A model generated the notes under the pieces. That model saw only the letters and a program-made list of their open reading frames with translations. It searched no databases and had not been told where the DNA came from. DNA of 54,480 bases, taken from assembly GCA_003235365.1 (NCBI GenBank), contig QJWJ01000432.1:1-54480 (forward strand). Reading direction: 5' to 3'. This document shows positions 36,545 through 45,371 of this stretch, one piece after another (the stretch's first letter is position 1; each line of letters begins with the position of its first letter). The position numbers and the translations under genes are program-made. The DNA comes from Deltaproteobacteria bacterium. GTDB taxonomy: Bacteria; Myxococcota_A; Polyangia; Polyangiales; Polyangiaceae.

Positions 36545-37384
36545 ATGTGGGCAGGCTGCCATACTTGCCGTTCCGTGCTGCATTTCAAACCCGAGCGACG
36601 ACGCGCCCCGGTATTGTCTTGGCCCTCTGCGCCAAAGCGTTCGGGTGCGGGTCGACGGTTCCGTGGGGGGCTTGGGCAGCGAACGCGATCGCTCGTGCTG
36701 GCTCTGCTCGCGTCAGCTTGTGGCCCTTGTGCTCGCGAGCCGTACGTCGGCAGTTTCACGTTGCTCGACCGTGGCTCGCGTTTCCTGATTGCGGCGCCAC
36801 ATGGCGAGTTCGACGAGAACACAGCTCAGGTCGTGCTCGAGTTCTGCGCGAAAACGCGCTGGGATTGTCTCGTTGCGGAGGGGTTTCGGGACGAGGACGT
36901 CCCAATCAACGTCAATCGTCCCACCGAAGGGATACGGCTGGTCGACGAGCGGGCCACTCGGCGCGCGGCGCGTGTGTATGAGCGGTACGTCGAACGCCTC
37001 CAAGCACTGTCAACCGGCGTCACGCTGTACGTCGAGATTCACGGGCACGAGTTCGACGATCTGAAGGACACCATCGAGGTGGCCACCGTCGGCGTGAGCA
37101 AGCAGGGCGCGACGATGCTCGAGGGGCGATTGCGCCAGGCGCTAAACCTGCACGGCTTGAATGAACTCGTCGTGCGCACGGACGTACTGCACACCATTCG
37201 ATTCAACGCGACCAGCGCTCGCAGATCTGGAAGCTTGTCGCTCATGAACCCGGCACTTCACATCGAGCTGCCGCACTCGGTGCGGGCGCAGCTCCGCCCG
37301 CAACTCGTCGCCGCCTTGGTGGACAGTCTCGACCCCATCGCCAAGAGACTCACGACGAGCAGAGTGGCTACGGACGCGCGCTAG
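36545..37384 (+). CDS. N-formylglutamate amidohydrolase-like exported protein
   Basis: Up to 279 residues. A hydrophobic segment RTRSLVLALLASACG looks like a lipoprotein signal, but there are ~55 residues before it if ATG 36545 is used; a TTG near 36620 would give a normal signal peptide, so the start is uncertain. The mature part has LIAAPHGEFDENT and VPINVNRPTEG, matching the PHGG...D and (I/V)DxNRP motifs of N-formylglutamate amidohydrolases, including the zinc-binding His and Asp-like residues. The following VEIHGHE could be another metal site. Exported, which is unusual for a histidine-degradation enzyme, so another amide substrate is likely. Confidence 0.65.
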   Translation: MWAGCHTCRSVLHFKPERRRAPVLSWPSAPKRSGAGRRFRGGLGQRTRSLVLALLASACGPCAREPYVGSFTLLDRGSRFLIAAPHGEFDENTAQVVLEFCAKTRWDCLVAEGFRDEDVPINVNRPTEGIRLVDERATRRAARVYERYVERLQALSTGVTLYVEIHGHEFDDLKDTIEVATVGVSKQGATMLEGRLRQALNLHGLNELVVRTDVLHTIRFNATSARRSGSLSLMNPALHIELPHSVRAQLRPQLVAALVDSLDPIAKRLTTSRVATDAR

Positions 37385-37448
37385 CTCTCAGCCATGCAGA
37401 CGCGCGGCCCGCGCCGGAGCAGAACGAGCGACGCGTCGTGGCGACGGA

Positions 37449-37979
37449 TCACTCCGCGGCAGTCGCCAGCGCGGTGTCCAATTCGGCCGCGGGCAGCTGC
37501 CCCTCGAGCAAGTCGGCCCACGCCCGGAGGTAGTCGATGACGTTTTGTCGGCGGCTGAACGGGAACTCGACCGTGTTGTTTCCCATGTAGCGACGGATCT
37601 CGGCGTCGCTCAAGCGTTCGAGGTTGCCGATGTCCGATGCTGTCAGCCCCGCGGCGCGAAGTTGCCCGAAGACGCTGCTCATGGATTGCTCGGTTACTTC
37701 GCAGCGACCCAGATCTCGAGGCTCCCACGCGCCTTCATCCAGAGCGGGGCGGTCACCGTAGTCTGGTGGGACGAAGGTGAATGCCTGCTCTGCCCAATCA
37801 CCCCGCTCCTCCGACGCGGCTCGAAAGATCTCACTCGGCGCGAGGCCGGTGATGGTCTGGGCCAGCTGGCCACAGTTGCAGTGCGCGAAATGCGCCCAGT
37901 CGTAGCGGGCGCTCGTCGTTGCCAGACGATCTGCGGTTCGTCGCAGGGCGCGAACGAGCGTGAGGGATGCGGCCGCCAT
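37449..37979 (-). CDS. Conserved-looking protein of unknown function
   Basis: 176 residues from ATG 37979. No family recognised. It is mostly helical; a HFAHCNCGQLAQTITG segment with two Cys could bind metal, and the end is a charged helix (RRQNVIDYLRAWADLLEG). No signal peptide is apparent. Located between the exported amidohydrolase-like gene and the AgmX-like lipoprotein, without tight spacing to either. Confidence 0.65.
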   Translation of the reverse strand: MAAASLTLVRALRRTADRLATTSARYDWAHFAHCNCGQLAQTITGLAPSEIFRAASEERGDWAEQAFTFVPPDYGDRPALDEGAWEPRDLGRCEVTEQSMSSVFGQLRAAGLTASDIGNLERLSDAEIRRYMGNNTVEFPFSRRQNVIDYLRAWADLLEGQLPAAELDTALATAAE

Positions 37980-38275
37980 GCAGCGAGTGTAGCGCCTTCT
38001 GCTCACTGGTACAGCCGAGGAGGTACGATGGACCAGCGCGCACCGTGGTGCAGCGCGGGCGGAAGGCGTGCGCCTGGAATACCTTTCGGAAATCAGCGCT
38101 GGATCGAGTTGGGTCGCCCAGAGATGGGACTGGAGCCCACCCGTCTTTCGAACATCCAACTCGAAGCGAACCTCGACGAGCTTTGCATCAGGGCTTGCTC
38201 TGCCCCGCGGCGGGTGCTTCACGACTCAACTGCTCAAATGCCGTCGATACTGCGGCACGGCGCTCGGAGCCGGAG

Positions 38276-38671
38276 TCAGCCAGGCTGGAAGTACATCGGG
38301 TATTGCGCCACGACGGCCGAGTCCTGGCGGGGAAGGCGCAGTCCGTAGAACGCGTTGATGACACACTTGGTGACGTGGGACGGCAAGTCAGTGTCGACGA
38401 TTGCCGCCTGAGCGACGGAACCATCCGAGTTGATGAGGAAGCGGATCTCGACGCGTCCCGTCAGTTCCGGGTTTCGCTCCCTTCCGGCTTCGTAACAAAT
38501 CTGAAAGTGGTTGGCATTGTCTCGAACGGCGGCGCCAATCATTTCGGGGTCGACGTCGTCGCTCGGTTCACCTAGCTCCGCAGCGGTCTTGGGTGGGGGG
38601 GCGTTGGACTCCGAGGAGGAGCACGCGGAAAACGCGCAGACCGTGGCGCACAGGAGCAGGTGGCGATTCAT
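38276..38671 (-). CDS. AgmX/PglI C-terminal-like lipoprotein
   Basis: 131 residues. The signal peptide ends in a Cys (VCAFSACSSS), a lipobox. The mature half matches the short AgmX/PglI C-terminal-like domain frequent in myxobacteria: FQICYEAGRERNPELTGRVEIRFLI, then DGSVAQAAIVDTDLPSHVTKCVINAFY and LRLPRQD. In gliding-related proteins this domain sits at a C-terminus; stand-alone lipoprotein versions like this one are of unknown role. Confidence 0.82.
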   Translation of the reverse strand: MNRHLLLCATVCAFSACSSSESNAPPPKTAAELGEPSDDVDPEMIGAAVRDNANHFQICYEAGRERNPELTGRVEIRFLINSDGSVAQAAIVDTDLPSHVTKCVINAFYGLRLPRQDSAVVAQYPMYFQPG

Positions 38672-38871
38672 GGCCTATGAGTAGATCACGTCGGGGCCGT
38701 CTTTCCAGACCGGAAACCCGACGCCATTCTTTCTCGACGAACCGCACTTCCGCAGATCCCGTTCCACCGCTGAGCCGTGCACCTCGGGTGCGAATGGACC
38801 GTCCCTTCGTAACTCGAGGGGATTCTGTGCGCATCATGCATTTTTGAGTGATCGATTCCGCGCGATTGCTC

Positions 38872-40374
38872 TCAGCCCTCGGTTGCGGCACTTCCCGGCA
38901 ATTGCCGGTACTCCTTCTCCAGCGCCTCAGCGGCCTTCTTCGAGAGCCCGCCGAGCGCCGTCATGGCATTTCGCAGGCGAACACGCGTCAGATCCGGGCC
39001 GAGGATCTCCAGTGTTTCGAACAGCGGCGTGGAGACGGCCTGCCCGGAAATCGCGACGAACAGCGGGAACAGCAATTCGCGGATCTTCAGTCCCGTGCCC
39101 TCGCCGATCTGCTCGAGCTCCGAGCGCAGTCGCTCGGCGTTCCAAGTGCGAAGTCCATCGAAGCGGCGGCTGACGAAGAACAACACCTTCATGCAATCTT
39201 GGGTTTGGAGTTTCTTGTGGTTGAAGGAAGCCTCGGTCAGCGTCGGTGGCTCGCTGAAGAAATGGGCCACCTTTGGAAAGATGTCGCTGAGCTTCTCCGC
39301 TCGCTCGTGCACCAGTTTGAGAATGGGCAAGACGTAGTCGGGTTTGCCTGCCCAATCCACCAGGCGACCCAAGAGCTGCTCGGTCGTGAGGTTCTCGCGG
39401 ATGTAGCGTCCGTTCAACCAGGACAGCTTGGCGATGTCGAACACGGGGCCTCCCAACGACACGCGCTCGACGTCGAAGTGCTCCGCCATCTGCTGAACGT
39501 TGAACTTTTCTTCACCGTTCGGCATCGTCCAGCCCATCATTCCCAGATAGTTGACGAGCGCTTCGGGCAGGATCCCCAGCCGCTTGTAGTAGGTGATGCT
39601 CGTGGGGTTCTTGCGCTTGCTCAGCTTGCTCTTGTCCGGGTTGCGAAGCAGCGGCAGGTGGCACAGCACCGGGGGGGGCCAGCCGAAGTACTGGTAGAGC
39701 AACAGGTGCTTGGGAGCGCTGGTGATCCACTCCTCGCCGCGCAGCACGTGGGTAATCTCCATCAGGTGGTCATCGACGACGTTGGCTAGGTGATACGTGG
39801 GTAGCCCGTCCGCCTTGAGCAGTACCTGCATGTCGACCTGTTGCCACTCGATGCTCACCGGGTCGCGCAGCAGATCGGCAATGACGCAGGTGCCCGTCTG
39901 CGGGACCTTCATGCGGACGACGTAGGGCTCCCCGGAGCTCTTGCGCGCGGCGACCGTCGCTTTGTCGAGCCCAATGCAGTGACCGTCGTAGCCCACGCGG
40001 CCCTTTTGAGCGAGCTGCTCTTTGCGTAACGCATCCAAACGCTCCTGGCTGCAGAAACACTCGAACGCGTGACCCTCATCGATCAATCGTTGAACGTGGG
40101 TTCGGTAGATCTCGGTGCGCTCGCTTTGGCGGTAAGGCCCCTTGTCGCCACCGACGTCGGGTCCCTCGTCCCAGTCCAGGCCCAGCCAGCGCAGCGAGTC
40201 GAGGATGGCGTCCTCGCTTTCGCGCGTGCTGCGAACCGCGTCGGTATCCTCGATGCGAAGGATGAACTTGCCTTGGTGGTGGCGCGCAAAACACAGGTTG
40301 AAAAGCGCGATGTATGCCGTGCCAACGTGAGGATCACCCGTGGGTGAAGGCGCGACGCGAGTCCGTACGATCAT
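38872..40374 (-). CDS. gltX: Glutamyl-tRNA synthetase
   Basis: 500 residues from ATG 40374, the usual length. Class I motifs are intact: HIGH as PTGDPHVGTAYIAL near residue 9 and KMSKS as SKLSKRKNPTS. Domains in order: Rossmann catalytic domain with ATP site, stem-contact region, and C-terminal anticodon-binding helices. Charges tRNA-Glu with glutamate. Essential housekeeping gene transcribed alone; the preceding 700 bases are a region of gene decay. Confidence 0.97.
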   Translation of the reverse strand: MIVRTRVAPSPTGDPHVGTAYIALFNLCFARHHQGKFILRIEDTDAVRSTRESEDAILDSLRWLGLDWDEGPDVGGDKGPYRQSERTEIYRTHVQRLIDEGHAFECFCSQERLDALRKEQLAQKGRVGYDGHCIGLDKATVAARKSSGEPYVVRMKVPQTGTCVIADLLRDPVSIEWQQVDMQVLLKADGLPTYHLANVVDDHLMEITHVLRGEEWITSAPKHLLLYQYFGWPPPVLCHLPLLRNPDKSKLSKRKNPTSITYYKRLGILPEALVNYLGMMGWTMPNGEEKFNVQQMAEHFDVERVSLGGPVFDIAKLSWLNGRYIRENLTTEQLLGRLVDWAGKPDYVLPILKLVHERAEKLSDIFPKVAHFFSEPPTLTEASFNHKKLQTQDCMKVLFFVSRRFDGLRTWNAERLRSELEQIGEGTGLKIRELLFPLFVAISGQAVSTPLFETLEILGPDLTRVRLRNAMTALGGLSKKAAEALEKEYRQLPGSAATEG

Positions 40375-41107
40375 GGGCGGTACAGTATTCAAAACGGCTT
40401 CGGCTTCAAGGTTTCCAGCGCTCGAGTGCGCCGTTCTGCCTGGGCCGATTCCACGCGCGGAATCGAGACGTGCCGGGTGTCCGGTGGCTGCCTGAGTGAC
40501 GTCTCTGGCGGTGTTGTCCCCATTGGGATTCAACCGCAGGGTAGCGAGTGCCAGCCGAGCGCGGTCCAGCAACGTTGTTCGTCGTGGCAAGGCAGTTCCA
40601 GGGCGGAACGGCGTGGGAACTCACCTCGAGTTCCAGCCTTTGGCGTCGGCGGCTCGCGCCGGCTTCCGCGCTTGTCTGCGCTGCAAGCCGGACCGCGTCG
40701 GCATGAGTGATGCCGGGGTTCGGGAACTCGACCTCAGCGAGCGACTCGCAGCCACGGTGAGTTCGCTCAGTCACTCGGAAGCGCGAAGGCCGTGCGCGTC
40801 GTCGCTCGCGCCTGCGGTGACAACCCGTTAGCCGTAGCGATCCCCTGTCACCGCGCAGTAGGTGCCAAGGGTGAACTTCGCAGGTACAGATGGGGGCTCG
40901 AGCGCAAGCGTGCGTTGCTCCAGCGTGAGCAACGCAAAAACAGAACCCGAAATGAGCGTTCTCAATTCGCGAGCGGGGCGTCGGTCGTGTTTCATGGCGT
41001 CGCAACTGTCGCTTCGTCTGGGTATCGCAGGCGCGCATGCATCCGGGACGGACCACGGTGCGGCGTTTCCTCATCGGCATACGATCCACTTGACGTAGTG
41101 TGTCGTC
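40375..41107. other. Region of gene decay upstream of gltX
   Basis: 733 bases with no intact gene. It contains the Ada remnant annotated below; the rest shows no recognisable frame. Open frames of 100-360 codons cross it on both strands but are chance frames in GC-rich DNA. Confidence 0.55.
40610..40941 (+). pseudogene. ada: Ada (methylphosphotriester/O6-methylguanine methyltransferase) remnant, internally deleted
   Basis: Two pieces in different frames. The first (~40610-40700) reads ASAARAGFRACLRCKPD, the tail of the Ada N-terminal zinc/methyl-acceptor domain. The second (40750-40941) reads SHGEFAQSLGSAKAVRVVAR, then IPCHRAVG with the methyl-accepting Cys, then LRRYRWGLERKRALL, the end of the Ogt/Ada C-terminal domain. 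Only ~50 bases separate the two, so the ~200-residue AraC-type middle and the first part of the Ogt domain are missing. There is no start or complete frame. A deleted, frameshifted copy, not a working gene. The active-site Cys segment remains intact. Confidence 0.78.
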
Positions 41108-41463
41108 GTGGCGATCAGCGAACGCGCTCTCGAGCGCGACGCGGCGCTGTGCCGCGTCGCGCCGCGGGTGAAGGTGCTCTCTCGGTTGTCGTGGCCCGAA
41201 GCGACGATCGACGAGTTTCTCACCAGTTGGAAGCGTGGCGAGCCGAGGTTGCCGAGCGTCGAGTACGCCCTGGACGGCGGATTTGCCGACGCCAGAGCGG
41301 AGCTGGAACGGATCCGCGATGCGGCCGATCCGCACGACCCGATTCAGGCCGATCTGAGTCGAACTGCGGACTCGTACGCGAGCGCCTGTCGGCTTCTCGA
41401 CGCTGCAGGCAATCAACCGAATCGAGCTGAGTGCAGTCAGTCTCGATTCGATCTTGGCTGACG
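41108..41463 (+). pseudogene. Truncated DUF1704/QEGLA-motif protein remnant
   Basis: 117 codons. VKVLSRLSWPEATIDEFLTSWKRGEPRLP, followed by YALDG, a DPIQADLSRTADSYASACRLLDAAG stretch, resembles the N-terminus of flavohemoglobin expression-modulating QEGLA (DUF1704) proteins, which are normally ~400-600 residues with a metallopeptidase-like body. The frame ends at a stop long before that body, and downstream sequence does not continue it. Probably the 5' remnant of a deleted gene in the same decay zone as the Ada remnant. Family call by sequence pattern only. Confidence 0.5.
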
Positions 41464-41573
41464 GCTGATTCACCAGCGCCACGACGTCACCTGTGCCGCA
41501 GGTTCACTCGCGTCACAATCCATCCGGGATCGCTTGGTGGTTGCGCATGGCCGGCTTTGGGTAGCTTGGCCGA

Positions 41574-41602
41574 CTGGGACTCTTGCCGCAATCGAGTCCC
41601 AG
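41574..41602. repeat. Inverted repeat, 9-bp stem
   Basis: CTGGGACTC, 11-base loop, GAGTCCCAG; perfect stem. It lies in the ~290-base stretch before the carboxypeptidase-regulatory-like lipoprotein. No T-run follows, so terminator function is unlikely; possibly a regulatory or leftover mobile-element end. Confidence 0.5.
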
Positions 41603-41757
41603 AGTGCCAATCAGTTGCCTTTGCACGAAATTGCACCCAGAAGTCGTACAGCAGGGTGAGGGCGTTTCTCGGGGGCGCACCCGGCGTTCGCCGCTCACCG
41701 CTCCTGACGATTGGTGGTCTAGACGGGGCCGGCCCTTGGTCGTAGCATCGCTGCGCT

Positions 41758-43404
41758 TTGACCACCGGATTCTCTCGAAGGTATGCATGGCTAGGGTCGC
41801 CGGTCGCGACTTGGTTCGTGTGTGGGTTGGCGCTGTGCAGCGTCGCTTGTGACCGCAAGTCGCGGGATCTCGAATCGATGGAGGGCGACTCCGACGATGA
41901 GGCTCCCGTAGTGGGGAAGTTGGACAGCGGCGCAGGGGCGCCCGCGACGGACGATGCCAGCGATGACGAGGGAGAGGTTTCTCCTGGGCCCGCCCCGACG
42001 GAGAAGCCCCGGCCTGGCGATGGCCCCGCGGACCAGGGGGCGGGTGGTGCTGCCTCCGCACCTGAAACACCGGGCGTGTTCAAGCCGCTCATTCCGGTGG
42101 GCGACGCCTCGGTGCCATCACCGAAACCTGGGCCAGACGTCAACGCACCGGACGACGCAGGGGGACCGAAGCCCGTGACCACGGGCGATGACGGCCCGGG
42201 GCCCGACCCGGAGGTATCCACGGTAACCGGGAAGGTCATCGACTTCTGGCGGCACCCGGTGGCAGGTGTGCCCATCGCCATCGGCGACACGACGACCACC
42301 ACTGCATCCGATGGTTCGTTCACCATCGACGACGTCGGCGCCGAGTACGACGTTCAACTCCTCGTGCGTTGGGCGTCGCCTCCGATTGGCGTCTACGGCT
42401 GGCGCTTCGAAGGGTTGACCCGCCGCGATCCGACGCTTCAAGTCTATCGTGCTTTGGACGTTCGTGGGGCCACTGTGGTCACCACACCCAAGGGTGCGCA
42501 AGGTTCGAACGCGACGCCGCTCGCTTTCGCTTTTGGCGGTGTCGACGGTGCGACGAGTCTGCGAGTGAGTGGTGCAGCCGAGGTGTCGACGTGGTGGTTT
42601 GGGCCCACGACGACGACGGTGACGGCGCACGCGTTGTCTTGGCAGGCCTCCGACGACCTGCCAGTTTCGTACAGCGGCTACGATTCCAAGTTGGTCGCTT
42701 TGGTCGATGGAGAAAAGTCGGATGTCAATCTGGACCTGTCGGCGACGGACTCCATCGCGACAGGTTCGATCGGAGGAACCGTCAGCTCTTCGGTCAGCAT
42801 GTACCGGCGCAACCGTGTGCACTTGCGGTTTACCGATGGCGCAGCGATTGAACTGGTCGATGAGGGCACCGACGTCGGCACGTTCACTTATGCCGTACCC
42901 GGTCTGACGGGTACGACGGTGGTCATGTCGGCAAGTGCGGGGTTGGATTCGCGGTTCGATGGCTATGCAGTGGCCCACGCCGACGGCGTGGCGGCTGGCA
43001 CACTCGACATCGCGTTGACGGTGCCGGAGCTGCCGCAGTTGAAGGAACCCGTTCGGGGTGCGACGGACGTCGATGAACACGTCGCGTTCAGCTGGGAAGC
43101 GGACTCGAGTGGTGTCGTGTGCTTCGTCAAGGACGAGGAGCTGGAACAAGGCTTCTTCGTCGTGACGGCGAAGCAGGAGTTGACGTTACCCTCATTCTCG
43201 TCGTTGGGGCTCGACCTGCGCAAAGGGGCGCCTCATCTGTGGGCCGTCGAGGTGCACGGTGAATACGCAAGCGTCGACGAGATGGCCGATCCCGATGGAT
43301 TTCTCGACTCGTTCAGCAATACCTATGACCGGCCAATGGGTCCCCAACGCGGTAGTGGCTCGTTCGCCGCCAGTATGGGGTTCGGATTCACGACGGCTCC
43401 CTGA
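41758..43404 (+). CDS. Lipoprotein with carboxypeptidase-regulatory-like beta domain
   Basis: 548 residues from TTG 41758. A twin-Arg pair then a hydrophobic signal ends at a lipobox Cys (LALCSVACD). A ~100-residue Pro/Gly/Asp-rich linker leads to a repeated beta-sandwich: VTGKVIDFWRHPVAGVPIAIGD resembles the carboxypeptidase regulatory-like (CnaB/peptidase-associated) fold, and later GGTVSSSVSMYRRN appears as a second copy. No catalytic motif. Probably a surface-exposed structural or binding lipoprotein, typical of large myxobacterial lipoprotein sets. Confidence 0.72.
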   Translation: MTTGFSRRYAWLGSPVATWFVCGLALCSVACDRKSRDLESMEGDSDDEAPVVGKLDSGAGAPATDDASDDEGEVSPGPAPTEKPRPGDGPADQGAGGAASAPETPGVFKPLIPVGDASVPSPKPGPDVNAPDDAGGPKPVTTGDDGPGPDPEVSTVTGKVIDFWRHPVAGVPIAIGDTTTTTASDGSFTIDDVGAEYDVQLLVRWASPPIGVYGWRFEGLTRRDPTLQVYRALDVRGATVVTTPKGAQGSNATPLAFAFGGVDGATSLRVSGAAEVSTWWFGPTTTTVTAHALSWQASDDLPVSYSGYDSKLVALVDGEKSDVNLDLSATDSIATGSIGGTVSSSVSMYRRNRVHLRFTDGAAIELVDEGTDVGTFTYAVPGLTGTTVVMSASAGLDSRFDGYAVAHADGVAAGTLDIALTVPELPQLKEPVRGATDVDEHVAFSWEADSSGVVCFVKDEELEQGFFVVTAKQELTLPSFSSLGLDLRKGAPHLWAVEVHGEYASVDEMADPDGFLDSFSNTYDRPMGPQRGSGSFAASMGFGFTTAP

Positions 43405-43612
43405 GCGTTCGTAGGCTGGTACAGCTCTTGGATTCATCCCGGCGATCGGGCTGATTGCTGCTCTGGACCGACGCGCGATTCCCGCCCCGCACCACTCGGT
43501 CGCCCTCCCGACCGCCTGCGGCTTGGTTTGATGGGAACTGGCGTTGCCGCACGTCAGCTCTGTCTGGCGGCGTTTGAGCATTGTTCGCAATTGGGGCAAG
43601 CGTCTTGACAGT

Positions 43613-43630
43613 CTAGGACGATTGTCCTAG
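43613..43630. promoter_or_regulatory. Candidate TetR operator 1
   Basis: CTAGGACGATTGTCCTAG, arms CTAGGAC and GTCCTAG flanking a 4-base centre. It overlaps the stretch between the -35 and -10 positions. The centre lies 30 bases from that of operator 2, about three helical turns, so both sites face the same side of the DNA. Confidence 0.75.
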
Positions 43631-43642
43631 TCGTTCTGTTGG

Positions 43643-43660
43643 CTAGGACGACTGTCCTAA
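43643..43660. promoter_or_regulatory. Candidate TetR operator 2
   Basis: TAGGACGACTGTCCTA is the inner core (43644-43659), differing from operator 1 by one central base and outer flanks. Conservation of two such copies near the TetR start strongly suggests the regulator's own operator. Confidence 0.75.
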
Positions 43661-43776
43661 TGCTGTCCGAGCGATTGCAGCGTGAAGGCACCACTCTCCC
43701 ACCGTCCGGCGTGCCGTCGGCGACCGACCATGATACGAGCGTCGCACTGGGCGGGTCGTTCTTCGGGAGGCATCTC

Positions 43777-44394
43777 GTGAATCGAAGCGCGTCGGTGAAG
43801 ACCAAGGGCACTCGAGACCAAATCGTTGCCGCGGCGGACGAGCTGTTTTACCAGCGCGGGTTCGAGCACACGTCGTTCGCCGACATTGCCGGAGAGGTGG
43901 GGATCTCCCGGGGCAACTTCTATCACCACTTCAAGTCGAAGGATGAAATCCTCGACGCGGTGATCGCGCGGCGTCTGGACAAGACCCAAGTCATGTTGGA
44001 ACGTTGGGAGCGGAATGGCGAGACGCCCGTCGAGCGCATCCGCAGTTTCGTTCACATCTTGATTGTCAATCGCACGCGTATCATGCGCCATGGCTGCCCG
44101 GTGGGCACACTGTGCGGCGAGTTGGCGAAGTTGAACCATCCAGCCCAGCGCGATGCAAACCGGCTGCTCACGTTGTTTCGGTCGTGGTTGCGTCGACAGT
44201 TCGAGCAACTCGGCCGCGAAGCAGACGCGGATGCGTTGGCGCTACACTTGCTGGCACGAAGTCAGGGAGTCGCGACCTTGGCCAATGCGTTTGCCGAACG
44301 GGGGTTCGTCGACGCCGAGGTGCGCCAAATGGATGAGTGGCTTCAGCGCTGCCTCGAGTCGCACAACGCAACCGGAGCGCCGGCTGCACAGTGA
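43777..44394 (+). CDS. TetR-family transcriptional regulator
   Basis: 205 residues from GTG 43777, chosen because GGGAGG lies 6 bases upstream. N-terminal HTH: RDQIVAAADELFYQRGFEHTSFADIAGEVGISRGNFYHHFKSKDEI, the classic TetR core. The C-terminal helical ligand-binding part has a HGCPVGTLCGELA stretch typical of one TetR subgroup. It is followed after ~60 bases by YciI and Tag genes in the same direction, so it probably represses or senses for that small operon and itself. Confidence 0.95.
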   Translation: MNRSASVKTKGTRDQIVAAADELFYQRGFEHTSFADIAGEVGISRGNFYHHFKSKDEILDAVIARRLDKTQVMLERWERNGETPVERIRSFVHILIVNRTRIMRHGCPVGTLCGELAKLNHPAQRDANRLLTLFRSWLRRQFEQLGREADADALALHLLARSQGVATLANAFAERGFVDAEVRQMDEWLQRCLESHNATGAPAAQ

Positions 44395-44457
44395 GTATCG
44401 ATCCTCGTCGGCACAATCGACGTGGCAGAAACGAAACGGGATCCAGGAGGACTGCGC

Positions 44458-44754
44458 ATGTTCATCATTCAGCTTAGATTCTCGACCAACAAGGTGGCTG
44501 CCAGGCAGTTCATGGATGGTCACAATCAGTGGATTCAGCGCGGCGTGGACGATGGGGTGTTCGCGCTGGTCGGAAGTCTGGTACCCAACCTCGGTGGGGT
44601 GCTGATCGCGCGGGGTAGCTCACTCGCCGAAATGCAAGAGCGCGTCGCGGAGGATCCGTTCGTCGCTCACGACGTGGTGAGCGCGGAGATCCTCGAGGTC
44701 GCGCCGTCGCGCTTCGACGATCGGCTCGCGTTCCTGGTGGAGGGCGGCACATGA
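44458..44754 (+). CDS. YciI-like protein
   Basis: 98 residues, ATG 44458 with a GGAGG box 7 bases upstream. YciI-like dimeric alpha-beta barrel: MFIIQLRFSTNK, a MDGHNQWIQRGVDDG segment carrying the family's His/Asp-like residues, and a HDVVSAEILEVAPSRF end. YciI-like proteins are small and mostly uncharacterised; some act in degradation of aromatic or chlorinated compounds. The stop overlaps the start of Tag by four bases (ATGA), so the two are coupled. Confidence 0.85.
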   Translation: MFIIQLRFSTNKVAARQFMDGHNQWIQRGVDDGVFALVGSLVPNLGGVLIARGSSLAEMQERVAEDPFVAHDVVSAEILEVAPSRFDDRLAFLVEGGT

Positions 44755-45371
44755 GCGGCACCATCGTCGGACCCGACGGAAAGGACCGTTGTCGCTGGTG
44801 TGGAGCCGCCCCCGAGTTTCTGCCCTACCACGACACCGAGTGGGGCTATCCGGTTGACGACGATCGGCGTCTGTTCGAGAAGCTCGCGCTCGAGGGGTTT
44901 CAGTCGGGGCTGAGTTGGCGGACTATCTTGGCGAAGCGGGAAAACTTCAGGAAGGCATTTCGGGGTTTCGACTTCGACAAGGTTGCGCGATTCACGGAAC
45001 GCGACGTCGAACGGATGCTGGCCGACGAAGGCATCGTGCGACACCGCGGAAAGATTGAGGCGGTCATCAACAACGCTCGGTGCGCGCGCGAACTCGTCAA
45101 GCACGAGGGGTCGTTGGCGGCTTTCTTCTGGAGCTACGAGCCGGCCGACGCTGAGCTGGCGGCTCCTCAAACCGCATCGACGTCGCCCGGGTCCGTTGCG
45201 TTGTCGAAGGAACTGAAGAAACGAGGCTGGAAGTTCGTGGGACCGACGACCGTGTACGCGTTCATGCAGGCGATGGGCTTGATCAACGACCATGTCGCTG
45301 GTTGCGTCGTGCGTTCCAAGGTCGATCAGGCACGCCGTCGTTTTCGACGACCCGCGCGCCGGTCCGCGTGA
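44751..45371 (+). CDS. tag: DNA-3-methyladenine glycosylase I
   Basis: 206 residues. All Tag hallmarks are seen: zinc ligands Cys14 and His27 (RCRWCG, YHDTEWG) with the C-terminal HVAGC pair, catalytic Glu in LALEGFQSGLSW and the EGIVRHRGKIEAVI helix. Removes 3-methyladenine from alkylated DNA. In the same operon as YciI and downstream of the TetR regulator. Noteworthy because an Ada remnant lies 3.8 kb upstream. Confidence 0.97.
   Translation: MSGTIVGPDGKDRCRWCGAAPEFLPYHDTEWGYPVDDDRRLFEKLALEGFQSGLSWRTILAKRENFRKAFRGFDFDKVARFTERDVERMLADEGIVRHRGKIEAVINNARCARELVKHEGSLAAFFWSYEPADAELAAPQTASTSPGSVALSKELKKRGWKFVGPTTVYAFMQAMGLINDHVAGCVVRSKVDQARRRFRRPARRSA

Larger units (their letters stand above)
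43405..43776. promoter_or_regulatory. TetR gene promoter region with two operators
   Basis: A perfect -35 hexamer TTGACA at 43605-43610, then two palindromes annotated separately. No convincing -10 box at 17 bases (TAGTCG). The downstream GTG start has a GGGAGG box at 43765-43770. The layout fits autoregulation of the TetR gene. Confidence 0.6.

Noticed and set aside
40406..41482. 358-codon minus-strand frame upstream of gltX
   Set aside because: It crosses the Ada and QEGLA remnants on the other strand, has low-complexity composition and no motif; chance frame in GC-rich DNA.
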